Part shown: positions 39,101 to 53,500 of the stretch, in pieces
How positions within the stretch are numbered: the stretch's first letter is position 1
Layout: every line of letters begins with the position of its first letter
Position numbers and translations under genes: made by a program
DNA from: Cymodocea nodosa
Taxonomy: Eukaryota; Streptophyta; Magnoliopsida; Alismatales; Cymodoceaceae
NCBI GenBank assembly: GCA_036874045.1
Contig: CM072339.1
Span: forward strand, 14,081,501 to 14,145,500
DNA length: 64,000 nt
Direction of reading: 5' to 3'
Notes under the pieces: model-generated
What the model was told of the DNA's origin: nothing
Database searches by the model: none
Seen by the model: the letters and a program-made list of their open reading frames with translations, nothing else

Positions 39101-41496
39101 TATTTGTGAAGACACTTCATGATTTAAACTAGACAAATATGCTGCAACAGTTAACTCCTTATATTGTGTATCTTTGTGATATTTGCAATAGGTGGCTGGT
39201 AGATATCTAACTCAATCAATCCTTGTATAATGTTGTAATAGTTTTGTGGTGTTTGATCATATTGCTTGAATGTAAAAAGTTGTTTATACACTTGAAGTGT
39301 CTTTGCAATGTTCTTTTCATATTTATAAGTCTTTCAGAGTAAGCCCTTGGATGGATCATTTTAACTTCATAAGCCACAAAAGGCTTCATATTAGCAGGCA
39401 TCCATGAAGTAATTGTAGTGTTATCTACAACCAATCTGCATAAATTGAATTCTTTACTTCTAATGGATCTTTAGTGAGGTGATTTAACATATGATGAACA
39501 ACCACAATTGTTTTAAAACTTCATGCCTATAATATGTAATTCTTTTTGTTCAATTTTTTTGTAGTTACCATGAAACCCTTGAAAAGTGTCATAGGTAGCT
39601 ATGCCATGTTACAATACAAATAGTCCACAACTTCAATATATGTTTTTTTATAATAGCACCTTTTTTTTTTGTAGTTAACTTTAGTGTAATCATGAATGGT
39701 TCTCAAATAGTTCACAATAGCACCACTAGACCCAAGCATATGCCACAATATAGGTGGCAAAACCAGAAATCATAGACAGCACAACTTCACAAATTGAAGA
39801 TGGCCCATAGATGGCAAATTGAAACTAGGATGACCTAGGGCACAAGCACCATAGATAGTTGTGAGAACAACAAAACTTCATGGACAATGTAAAATGACTG
39901 TCCACATGAATAGTAGCCATTGGTGGCACAAGAAAACAACAAATGGCTTGCCATCCCTTACACAACCAATTTGTGGCCCAAGCACACACCAACATGAGAA
40001 AAACATGTGGAAATCATAGTCACATGCATGAACGACAAAGGCAACAAACTAGGGCATCTCTATGGTCAATGTTGTGGCTGTTGATGATGTTGACCACATG
40101 GGGAAGGAAGTTTGTTGTGGTTTGGTCAAACTAGGGTAAATAATAGTAGCATTGGAGAAGCTTAGATGTTTTAGAGAAGATGTGGAAGGAGATGGAGGCG
40201 TAATTCTGTCTAATGGGGAGAAGGAAAAGATGTAGTGAAGGGGGTGGTCGTGCAACCTGAATGCTTTGATATCAAGTTACACAAGAAGGAAAAACATGTT
40301 CATTCATCGTAGGGTTACAATGAGATATATAGGGTAAAAACCCTATTACAGTGAAAAGACCAAAATACCCATAACAAAAATATTGGTCACACTTTTCTTC
40401 CTTCTCTTGTATGTCAATTATATCTTAAAAATGTTTTACACATTCCTAGAGCTACTAAGAATCTTCTTTCAGTTGGTAAGTTTACAAACAATAATGCTTT
40501 CTTTGAATTTCACCTTAAAGGCTTGTTAATGCACATTGGAAAGTTTAGACGGAAAGAAAATGGAAAGTTTAGAAGGAAAGAAAATAAAATGTTTGGAATG
40601 TTAGAATTCCTGTAGGGGTTTAGTGCACCTACTAGAAAGTTTAAAAAGTTACAATTCCCATAGGATTTTAGTGCACACCAGAATATTCAAAAATTGAAAA
40701 AGTAATGAAATAAATTGTAAAACACTACATAAAATTGTGTAATTGATACATCAATCTGTAATTTAATATTTAAAAATAAAAATAATATTAATGAATTGAA
40801 AATAATATTAATTTATTTCATGTTCAAATATAATTATGTACATTAAATGTAAAAATATTGTACATTAGGAAATATAATGGCTCAATATAGAATAACAATC
40901 ATTAAAATGCAAAAGGTATATAAAAGATAAGCATGCTTTTTAGTATTAAAAATCTACATCCTAATTTTTTTTTGTAATTTTAATTTTATTTTATTATTAT
41001 TATTAATTATTGAATATATATTTCTAATATTATTCTCTCTTTCTCTTAAATTATTTTATATAATTATATTTATTTTATTTTATTTTATGTGTATTTATAA
41101 TTTAAAAAAAATAATTTAAAGATGTTATATCATTATTAATCCATTGTTTACCATTATTATTTTAATATATATGTATGTATATTTATTTAACTTGGTAAAT
41201 CAAAAATATCTTGGTTGAGAAAAAAACAAAATATTTACTAATATATTATTATTATTTACATATTTATTTATTGGAGAACGATTGAATCGTAAATATATTG
41301 GTTGAATCGATAGATTATAAATTATTAATAGTTATTAATATTGGAAACGGTTGAATTGATGATCTTTTGGTTCAATCGATAATTATGTTATATATATATA
41401 TATTAATCGGTTGAATGGATGGCTTAGTAAATTTGTATTTTTTTATGATATTTTTAAACTGGTTGAATCGATTTCATTTCAGTTCAATCAATAGTT

Positions 41497-41531
<35 letters not shown>

Positions 41532-44500
41532 TTATATATATCTTGAATTGATTGAAAATATCACTTAGTTCAATCGATATTTAATTGGTTGAATCTAAAT
41601 CTCAATAAATTGATATTTTTTTAAGGTGTTTTTGAATTGGTTGAATCAATTTCATTTTGGTTCAATTGATAATTTAAATATATATATATTGTTTTATATA
41701 TATCTTGAATTGATTGAAAGTATCACTCGATTCAATCGATATTTAATTGGTTGAATTGAAATCTCAATAAATTGGTATTTTTTTATGATGTTTTTGAATT
41801 GGTTGAATCAATTTCATTTCGGTTCAACTGATAGTTTAAATATATATATATATTGTTTTATATATATCTTAAATTGATTGAAAGTATCACTCAGTTCAAC
41901 TAATAGGTTCAACTAATATTTAATTGGTTGAACTAAAATTTCAATAAATTGGTATTTTTTTATGATGTTTTTGAATTGGTTGAACCGATTTTATTTTGAT
42001 TCAATCGATACTTTAAATATATATATATATATATATATTTTGAATTGGTTTAACTGATCATCTTTCAGTTCAATTGATACTTTAAATATATATTATATTT
42101 TAAATATTTAATTTAATTGAATTACTTAATTTAATATATTCATATATATATTTTTTGTTATATTATATTATATATATATATATATTGAATTGGTTTAACT
42201 GATCATCTTTTGGTTCAATCGATACTTTAAATATATATTATATTTTAAGTATTTAATTTAATTGAATTAATTTAATATATTCATATATGTTTTTTTGTTA
42301 TATTATATTATTATTATTTTTGTTTTTATATATTCATATTTTTTATTATATTATTAATATATGTTATATTTTTTTTGTTTATATTATACATATAAACTAA
42401 ATTACCATTTTAAACATTAATATAATAATAATAATTTATAATCTATAATTTGAACCAATATATTTAAGGTTTAAATCGAAATAAATTGTAAAACATTACT
42501 TAAAATTGTGTAACTGATTTTATAATCTCATATTTAAAAATGAAAATAATATTAATGAATTGAAAAAGTAACACGTTCAAATTATTACAACATAAATTTA
42601 AAAAGTAGTTTAAAATACAAAGCATTCAAAGTATTACAACATGAATGTAAACAAAAGTCTAATGATACAAAGCATTCTACTTATTACAATATCAATATAA
42701 TAAATAATTCAAAGGTATAACACAAATAGACTTAAATAGTCTTTCCATCCCACATTATCATCATTATATACTCACGTATCTTATCAGCTACCTATTTTCG
42801 TTATTCTTGACTTGTTCCAGCCTGTGAATATCTATCCATATGTACTTTTCCTATTGGTTGTATATCATTAGTAATATTTAATTCTTTTAACTCATCTTAC
42901 AAATCTTTAAGTAAATTTTTTTTGTCAATCATTCAAATGAAATTATGAAGTAAAAAACATGCAATCACAATCTTCACTTGTGTTTGATATAGATATGACA
43001 TCTGACCTTGCAAGATTGAAAAACGATGTTTCACAAATTCAAATGTGTGCTCAATAACTATTCTTAGTTGTGAATCTCTGTAGTTAAAATTTTCTATAGC
43101 ATTACTAGGAAGTATGTTATTAATGTAATCAGATAAGTGATAGTGTATACTTTGAAATGGGCAAATATATTTTGGTTGATTGAGATATTCAACATCTGTC
43201 AAGTAAAACTTACCTATATAAGAATAGAAATTAGTATGATAATGTACTTATTACTTGAAAATATACTAATTGTATTTACTTAGAGGAACTTGGAAACCAT
43301 TAGGTCTAGTAACTACATCTTGAAAGATACAAACATCAGCTGCTAATCCAAGCTAAAATATATGTAAATCTCATATCAAAATTATATGTTGCCATCACAT
43401 TTTGAGACAATTCACCTTTCCTATTTCTAAATCTAGCTATTTGTTGTTCAAAAATAGTTGTTATTTGTATATGAATACCATCAATAGCTTTAATGCAATC
43501 TTGTACATGTTAAACATCATTTAATCTTATTTTAAATAATGTAAAAAAAAGGAAGGACATTACAAAAGTGAATACATATCTTAAAATAAGGATAGTTATT
43601 TGCATCATCTGCAATTTGACTTCGTGTTTATGATGAAGGTTTTGCTATAAACACATAATTTAGACGTAATATAGCATTTAATATTTCATTCAAGTATTTG
43701 CTAACACTTCAACTTGAACGGCTTAATCGCTCAATTGTTACTTCGTATCTTTGATTTTGCCTTGTTGTAACAAAGAACATGACAAATTTCTCCTTTACAT
43801 TGATGTTGGTATTAGTAATAACTCCATTTCTCATTAAAGTACAAAAATTTTTAAACATACTTTGACTCATTTTGTAAATCTTTCGACAATTGTAAACTTG
43901 ATGAGGTTGGGAAGGATTTAGTAATCTCTTGATGTAATTTGCACCTTCTTTACTATATATACGGCTTGTGTTATTGTAAAGTAATGGTGACGTATTTGTC
44001 GTTTTTGCTAAAATTATCTGTGATGTGAATAGATGTAGTTGCCTTTTATCTACTTCATCTACTAGAAATGAAATTGTATTATCAATTGTAGTAGTAAATA
44101 TGGTACTAGGAATCATCCTCACCTATAAGATAACAAGAATATTAAGAATTTATCATTTAACATTTTAATATATAAAAGACATTCGACGTTTCAAAATATA
44201 ACAAACATTCACATTTCATAATGATAAGTCATTTCACATTTCAATATATAATATCTATTTTATATTTCATCCATATATGACCTTCCACAAAAAGATTTCA
44301 TCCACGAAAAATTTCATCCAAAAAAGATTACATTCATAAAAATACTTCATAAGTGCAACAAGTTCTAGATTGGAAAAAAAGTGAGTTCATACACAAAGAT
44401 TTCATCCATTGTAACCACATGCTCACTTCCTAAACTCTAATCATCCATAATACATTTCTGTTAGTAAACCTAAAAATAATTTACAAAATTCTGGCTTTTG

Positions 44501-47500
44501 GAATAGTTATATAGTTTCATATTGTTCATCTGTAGAAAGACCTTCAATTTAAAGTAATGTTATAACAGCATGATCTAAATAGTTTTCAGTCTTTTTATTA
44601 ATATCGACCAACTTTATAATTCAACCAATTTTTTTGTGTTTCAACCAAATCTTTAAATAGCTTGATTTTGTTGTCTTGTTTCACACATGTATAATGGCTT
44701 TTGATGTATATTTAAATGATTCTATTATGATTTGATGAGATATTGCATAAGGTATTGCTCGTTTCTTCCTCTTCTCAATTAGCACTCTTGAACTTCCTTC
44801 TGATGAAAGAGGTAAATCAGAATCAATATCCATTGTTTCTTGAGTGTTATCTACAATGTTGAGTTCCACATCTTGTATATTTGGTACGACCTTCACATCA
44901 TCATTTTGTCTAGTCATATTTTCAATAATCATACTGACTTCAAATATTTTTTGCAATTGCTCAAATATTAAGTATGATTTTCTTTTACAGTTTTCACACT
45001 TTAGATGTGCCTATAAAAAAAAAAGTAGTCAAAAGATAAAGATTATAATATCTTACAAGTTACAAGTAAACTAACCTGCATGAATTCCTTTCATATTTCA
45101 TCATCAATGTCAGTGTAGCTTTGGATAAATTCCAACCCCATTCACTCTAGTTAGGAATTTTGGAATAATTTTGATACATTTGTTGTCAAGTTTTTAAGCA
45201 ACTTTTTACATTCTTTCTTATGATATCTATGTTTCTTTTAGTATTATATTTTTCAATTACTTCATCTCAAGTGTTATATTTTATTTTTCCATCATGAGTT
45301 ATTTTATTTTCTTCGTTTAATACTTTTGCTAAAATATCTAAAAAATATGCATCTGCTTCAACATTCCAACTAATGCAACTTCTACCTCCACCTGCCTTTC
45401 TCCTATTAGGAGTACTCATATTCTACATAAGCACAATTTTAACAAATAGAATAAAACATATGGAATAACAATACAACAATAAAGACATTCATATGCATTT
45501 GCTAAAACCATTACATTCATAATTTTAAAAAATTAACATAACCCATTTTAAAAAAACATCAATGGTAGAAAAGACAAAAAATCCAATAGAACATGAAAAT
45601 GATGTAATCAAGCAAAGGTCTATTTCTCCTTTTAAAGAAGTAAGTTATCACATCTTTGGAGGGTTAGTGTACATCAGAATTGACGAAAAGGAAAGGAAAG
45701 TTTAACTTTCTATTTGGTTGTTGTTAGTAGACATGGGAAATGGTGAAAAGGAATTTATAAAAATTTCGTCCATATATAAAATGAACTTTCCATTTTCGCC
45801 AATGTCTTTCCAAGCCCACCCCTTTCAAATCACACCGTATCGACCCCTTTTTTGAACTTTCGTGGTTTGCTTCCGTCACTACTTTCGTCATCGCCATTTT
45901 CTTTATCGTTGCTTCGGTCGTTGCTTTTGTCATCATTACTTCCATCGTCGTCATTTTTGTCATTGTTGCTTTCATCGTCATTACTTTTGTTGTCGCTTCC
46001 GTCATCATCTTTCAAAGCTTCTCCCTTTTGAAAAGTCGACTATTGATCGTATAAAGGCCCTTGATTCTGCGACTCCCCCGACTTCCATTGTGGTTGCTTC
46101 CGTTGTCATTGTCGGGTTCCCTAACTCAAAAACCCTAAAAGGTATATTCCTTCCTTTTTGTCGTTGTCATCGCTTCTGTATCACTTTTGTTTCTCTTTAT
46201 TGGATATATTATCATTATAAGAAGTGACATTATGATCTTTTGGTTTAACTCTTCGTTGTTTGAAGTAATGCCTATTTACATTTTTCTCATCAGTGATTTA
46301 ACTCTTTGTTGTCTAAGGTAATAATGTCTGAACTACTATTCCATGGGCACAACCAAGAACAGTTTTTTTCCTTTGTATTTTAATTTATTTGTGGTATTTA
46401 AACTTGAGGTGCATTTGTTTGCAGATATAGTTGATTGTTAATTTATGTTTTTATTCATTTATTTTTCTTGTTTTGTATAATATGTAAAAGTTGTGTACAT
46501 CATTTTTTACATTAAATTTAAATTTATCTTACAGTATCAAAAGTTTATTAGATATTTTATATATTAGAGAAGAAAAGACTCCAAGTATAAGTTACTACAA
46601 TAAATAATTCTTACTGAAAAAACAAGTTAATTTAAAGTAATTAATATCAATATTTTAAAGTATAAAGATTAATAATTATATTAATATATTATCAACAAAA
46701 TGGATTTACAACGAATTTGAGGTAGCATGGATATTTTTATACATTTTACTTTATATTACATATTGAATTGGAAGCATGGGATTTATAAATAATTAAGATA
46801 TTTCTAGTTCTTTTGTTATAATTTTGCTCATATCATTTTTATGGTTTTAAATTTTATTATTAAAATATTTAAAAATTAAAATTTATTTATATTCATTCAC
46901 AATACATGCAGAACTATTAGTAAATACTAATTTGGCAATCTAACGAAAACATATGCAAGTATAAGAGACCTATTCTAAATTTTGTAATCAGAATTAGAAC
47001 TATGTTCTTCATTTGTTACCTTTGCTCTTTGCATATGGTTGATAAATCCTACTAGACCAGTTTTAATCATTTAGCTATTAGTTACAACTCTCAAATTACT
47101 TTAATTTTACTAGTAGCATTTTTAAAAATCATATGGAATTATTAGGACATGAAAATGATGTAATCAAGCATATGTCTATTTTTCCTTTTAAAAAGCAAGT
47201 GATCACATCTATGGAGGGTTAGTGTACACCAGAATTGACAGAAAGGAAAGAAAAGTTTTAACTTTCTATTTGGTTGCTGTTAGCAGACATGAGAAATGGT
47301 GGAAAGGAATTTATAAAAATTCTATCCATATATAAGATGAACTTTCCATTTCCGCCAATGTCTTTTCAAACCCGCCCATCCGAATCGTGTCAAATCAACC
47401 ACTTTTCTAAACTTTTGTGGTTCGCTTCCGTCGTTGCTTTCATCACTACCATTTTCTCTATCGTTGCTTCGATTGTTGCTTTTGTCGTCATTATTTCCAT

Positions 47501-50500
47501 CATCGTTGCTTCTATCATTGTTGCTTCCATCGTTGTTGCTTTTGTCATTGTCACTTTCGTCGTCATTTTTCAAAGCTTCTCCCTTCTGAAAAGTCAACTG
47601 TCGATTGCACGAAGGTCCTTGATTCTATGACTCCCTTGACTTCCATTGTAGTTACGTCGTTGTCTGGTTTATCAACTTAAAAACCTTAAAAGGTATATTC
47701 CCTTCCTTTCATCATTATCATCGCTTCCATATCACTTTTGTTTCTCTTCATTAGATATATTATTGTAAAAGGAGAAATAGACCTATGCTTGATTACATCA
47801 TTTTCAAGTTCTTTTGTATATTCCTTGAAATCAGTTCAATCAATTCAAAAACAACATAAAAAAATAGTAATTTATTGAGATTTCCGTTCAACCAATTAAA
47901 TATCGGTTGAACCAATATTTTCAATCAATTTAAGATATATATAAAACAATATATATATATATACATATATATATTTAAACTATCAGTTGAATTGAAATAA
48001 AATGGTTCAACCAATTCAAAAATATCATAAAAAAATACCAATTTATTGAGATTTTGGTTCAACTAATTAAATATTGGTTGAATCGAGTGATACTTTCAAT
48101 TAATTCAAGATATATATAATATATATATATATATTTAAACTATCGATTGAATCGAAATGAAATCGGTTCAACCAATTCAAAAATATCTTAAAAAAATATC
48201 AATTTATTGAGATTTCGATTCAACCAATTAAATATCGATTGAACCAAGTGATACTTTCAATCAATTCATGATATATATAAAACAATATATATATATTTAA
48301 ACTATTGGTTGAATCAAAATGAAATCGGTTCAACCAATTCAAAAACATCATAAAAAAATACAAATTTATTGAGCCATCCATTCAACCAATTAAAAAAATA
48401 TATATATAACATAAATTATCGATTGAATTGAAAGATCATTGAATTCAATCATTTCCAATATTAATAAATATTAATAATTTATAATCTATTGGTTCAACCA
48501 ATATATTTACGGTTCAATCATTTTCCAATAAATAAATATGTAAATAATAATAATATATTAGTAAATATTTTGTTTTTATGTTCACCCAAGACATTCTTGA
48601 TTTGGCCAAGTTAAGTAAATATACATACATATATATTAAAATAATAATGGTAAACAATGGATTAATAATGATATAACATCTTTAAATTATAAATACACAT
48701 AAAATAAAATAAATATAATTATATAAAAAAATTTAAGAGAAAGAGAGAATAATATTAGAAATATATATATTCAATAATTAATAATAATAATAAAATAAAA
48801 TTAAAATTACAAAAAAAAAATTAGGATGTAGATTTTTAATATTAAAAGATGCTTATCTTTTATGGACCTTTTGCATTTTGATGATTGTTATTCTATATTG
48901 AGTCACTATATTTCCTAATGTACAATATTTTTACATTTAATGTACATAATTATATTTGAACATGAAATAAATTAATATTATTTTTAATTCATTAATATTA
49001 TTTTTATTTTTAAATATTAAATTACAGATTGATGTATCAATTACACAATTTTATGTAGTGTTTTACAATTTATTTCATTACTTTTTCAATTTTTGAATAT
49101 TTTGACATACACTAAAATCCTATGGGAATTATAACTTTTTGAACTTTCTGGTAGGTGCACTAAACCCTTATGAGAATTCTGAGATTCAAGACATTCTATT
49201 TCCTTTCCATTTGAACTCTTAAGTGTGCACTAACAAGCTCTTAGAGTAACATTGAACAAAAATAAAAGATATGGTACCTTTGGTTATCGAGAGGATCTAA
49301 AATTATATTTTACATTAATTAGGTTATTTCGTTTTCATTTGGTAAAAGGTTTGTTTGGAAAAAAAATTGGTCACAAGTAACGAAATATAGTTTCAGATGA
49401 TTTCTAAAAATGCTACTAGTAAAATTAAGGTAGTTTAAGAGTTGTAACTAATAGCTAGATGATTAAAAATGGTTTGGTAGGATTTATCAACCAAATATAG
49501 AGAGTAATTGAAGACAACAAATGAAGAACATAGTTCTAGTTCTGTTTACAAAATTTAGAATAGGTCTCTTATACTTGTATATGTTTTCATTTGATTGTCA
49601 AATTAGTATTTATTAGTAGTTTTGCATGTATTGTGAATGAATATAAATAAATTTTAATTTTTAAATATTTTAATAATAAAATTTAAAACCAATAAAAATG
49701 ATATGAGCAAAATTATAACAAAAGAACTAGAAATGTCTTAATTATTTGTAAATCCCTTGCTTCCAATTTAGTGTGTAATATAAAGTAAAATGTATAAAAA
49801 TATTCATGTTGCCTAAAATTCATTGTAAATCCATTTTGTTGATAATATATTAATATAATTATTAATCTTTATACTTTAAAATATTGATATTACTTACTTT
49901 AAAAGAACTTGTTTTTTTAAATAAGAATTATTTATTGTAGTAACTTGTACTTAGAGTCTTTTCTTCTCTAATATATGAAATATCTAATAAACTTTTGATA
50001 CTGTACGATAAATTTAAATTTAATGTAAAAAATGACATACACAACTTTTACATATTATACAAAACAAGAAAAATAAATGAACAAAAATATAAATTAACAA
50101 TCAACTATATCTGCAAACAAATGCACCTCAAGTTTAAATGCCACCGACAAATTAAAATACAAAGGGAAAAAACTATTTTTGGTTGTGCTCATGGAATAGT
50201 AGTTTAAACGTTATTACCTTAGACAATGAAGAGTTAAACCAAAATGTAAACAGACATTACTTTAGACAACGAAGAGTTAAACCAAAAGATCATAATGCTA
50301 CTTCTTATAACGATAATATATCTAATGAAGAGGAACAAAAGTGATACAGAAGCGATGGCAACGACGAAAGGGAGGAAATATATCTTTTAGGGTTTTTGAG
50401 TTGGGGAACATGACAATGACAATGGAAGCAATTACAATGGAAGTCGAGGGAGTCACAGAATCAGGGGCTTTTATGCGATCGATAGTCGACTTTTCAGAAG

Positions 50501-53500
50501 GGAGAAGTTTTGAAAGATGACGATGGAAGTGACGATGACAAAAGTAACAATGATGGAAGCAATAATGAGAGAAGCGACGATGATGGAAGCAACGACGACA
50601 AAAGCAACAATAGAGAAAATGGCGACGATGAAAGTAGGGATGGAAGCAAACCACGAAAGTTTGGAAAAGGGGTTGATGCAATGCGATTCAGAAGGGACAG
50701 GCTTGGAAAAACATTGGTGGAAATGGAAAGTTCATCTTATATTTGGACGGAATTTTTATAAATTCCTTTCCACCATTTCCCATGTCTGCTAACAGCAAAC
50801 AAACTAAAATTTAAAACTTTTCTTTTCTTTCCATCAATTCTGATATGCACTAACCCCCCATAGATTGTATATATTTCTTAGTTTAAGCCCCAACCATTCT
50901 ACCTTGAAGTGTTTTGATCCAATGTCTTCTAAACTTCTTATCTCTCATCATGTAACCTTTGATGAATGCTTGTTTTCACTTCCACTTCTACAAATCAACC
51001 TTCAACTATAACCTCCATTCCCCCTTTCCCCTTTCAACGCTAACAATCAACCTCCTGACCTCTATCACTACCTTCTACCAATGTTCTACTTTCTTCTCGA
51101 ACTCATACTATGATCACTTTTGCTATGCATGGCATAATCAAGAAATGAGCATATACTGCCTCTCTTCATCCTCTTCCTGACAGTTTTTTTTCTTGGTTTA
51201 AACCATCCACTTTCAAACAAGTCAGTGCCTCTCCTTTTTGGCATGCTGCTATGGAAAAAGAATTTAACACATTGATTGCAAATTGCACATGGACGTTGGT
51301 TCATTGAACACTTGATATGAATGTCATGGAGTACAAATGGTTTTATAAGATAAGAAGGAAAGTTGATGGCACAATTGATAGTTATAAAGCTCATTTAGTA
51401 GCTATGGCATTCACCAATGAGAAGGCTTTGATTTTCATGATACATTTAGTCTTGTTATCAAAACCACAATATTAGAATAGTAAGTGTGGTTCTTGCTAAT
51501 GGTTGGACAATGCAACAACTTGATATTTAGAATGGTTTTCTTCATGGGAACCTTGATAATGAAATTGACATGGTTCAATTGCAAGGTTTTGTGGATGTTT
51601 CCCTACCCAATTATGTATGCAAGCTTCACAAGTTGTATGGGCTGAAACAAGTTCCTTGGGCTTGGTTTCACCACTTTGTTAACTTCTTGTTTGACTATGG
51701 GTTTCATGCTTCTTATACTGATCTCTTCCTCTTCATTTTTGACCGTGATGATACTACTATTTATTTTTTGGTCTATGTTGATGACTTGCTCCTTGTTGAT
51801 TATAAACCCGATGCTATTGCAGCTTTTCTTTGTGCATTAAGTGATGCATTTCCAGTCAAAGACATGGGGATCCCCCATTACTTGGAATTGAATTTTAGTA
51901 CACTAATTCGGGACCCTATCTTTCACAGCAATGGTATATTTGCTAATCCATTACGAAAGATGAAGATGGATGGGGCATGCCCTGTTTCAACCCAAGACTC
52001 TAGGGCGTATCACAGTATTGTGGGAGGCTCTTCAACTCAATTGCTGCATTTTTTGTTAATAAGCATGCCCAAATGATGCATAATCTAACTGTGGATCATT
52101 GGAAAGCCTTGAAACACTTTTTATGATATCTAAAAGGTTCAATCAATCTGTCTCCACTACTCAAACTGCATCACCCTTGTGTTTTCAAGCCTTCTTTGAT
52201 GCTGATTGGTCCAGCAACAAAGATGATTGTAAGTCTACAGGGGAGTATGTTGTCGATCTTGTTGGCAATCTTGTCTTATGGTAAAGTAAAAAAGTAGTCT
52301 ACCATAGCTTGCTCAAGTACAGAATCTGAATACAAAGCAATTGTTGATGCTGTTGCTGAGATTACATGGATTCAGTCCCTTCTATTTGAGCTTGGAGTCT
52401 TATCTTTCGATACCATCTATGTTGTTCTTTGTAATCTTAGTGCTAGTTTTATGTCTTCCAATTCAATATTCCATTCTTGCATAAAGCATGTTGAAGTGGA
52501 TTTTAATTTTGTTTGTGATAAGGTCTTTCATAGTCAGCTGTAAGTTCTTTGTACTCCATTAGGAAGTCAAATTATAGACATATTGATTAAGTTCTCTCCA
52601 AAGAACTTTTCTAATGTAGACACCCTAGTTTTAGGCTTTTCACTTAGAAAAAATGTTGATGCCTCAATTGCATCAGTTGAGGTAATCCTAGGCTGAGAGA
52701 ATGTTTGGTCACACCAAAAGAATATCCTAACTCCTTCAAGAGCATCATAGGAGTCATCCCAAGCAAATTGACAAATGAAACCTGCATGATGGCACCTCCA
52801 ATAACTCCTTTGGTGATTTGGTGACCTGTAGTGGTTTTTGACAAGGTCTGTAATGGAATTTTAGCTTGTCACTGTCCCTTTGGTGGCCTTTTTTGATCGA
52901 CGAGTGTTGGAATTAGTATGTTGTTGCCCAACAACATTCCTTCAGTGACTCCTTTGATGGACTTGCATGGGCAAATCTTGATTGTTCGATCCAAGATTAA
53001 CAATCAATTAGGTATCTCTTCACATTATAATTTGAGATGTTGATTTTAATCTATGAGATTTTATGACTATGATTCGTCTAACTTAACTCAGATCGATCTT
53101 GACCCTATGATTTTCATCTAATGGTCTAGATCATACCATGATCCAATGGTCCTTAAATTTTATGATATGATTGGATGGTCACTATCCCATTTACCCCTTC
53201 GTCAATCCAATAGTTTAGATCAATTTGATCAGATGACTATGATCATTCCCCCTTTTTTTTTCCTTGGCCTATCCTTTGTCTCTAGCACTAGTGGCTCTGG
53301 CCATTAGTGATGATGATCTTCATAGGCTTCTCGAGGCACCCTTTGTTGACAACTCCTTGACTTCTTCACTGGATGATGCATATTCATGGCATTAGATTGT
53401 CTAACTTCAATGTGTGACTCTTCAACTTCTTTATAGCCATCACTTACTATCAATGTTGCAATTGGTTGTTGTTGATGACTCAATTTCTTCACCAAGCGGT

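Larger units (their letters stand above)
40518..49240 (-). mobile_element. PIF/Harbinger element B with long inverted ends
   Basis: The left end reads GGCTTGTTAATGCACATTGG after TTA (40515-40517). The right end, on the minus strand, reads GAGCTTGTTAGTGCACACTT, followed on the plus strand by TTA (49241-49243). Each end carries three rounds of a GTGCAC module. The first 1.4 kb on the left are repeated inverted at 47816-49240. ORF1 and transposase lie between on the minus strand. Part of another foldback structure (from 45656) lies inside these limits and extends beyond 49240, so the present form is rearranged. Confidence 0.65.
45656..50864. mobile_element. Foldback (long inverted repeat) element X
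   Basis: Arms of about 1,480 bases, 45656-47135 and 49385-50864, are inverted copies of each other. The outer ends are GGAGGGTTAGTGTACATCAG (left) and, reversed, GGGGGGTTAGTGCATATCAG (right), each followed by a second module with GTTAGTAGACATG. The end sequence is Harbinger-like. The middle (47136-49384) contains a 2.1-kb block ending in the right arm of Harbinger B, flanked by TTA at 47142-47144 and 49241-49243. No transposase lies in the arms. Confidence 0.7.

Noticed and set aside
45724-46227. Open frames rich in Asp/Ser/Asn on one strand and His/Cys/Arg on the other
   Set aside because: The triplet-like array gives open frames in several phases; the same happens at 47.3-47.7 kb and 50.3-50.8 kb.
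51570-52076. An intact reverse transcriptase gene with YVDD
   Set aside because: The flanking RT, RNase H and integrase parts have stops and frameshifts; it is a fragment of a dead copia element.
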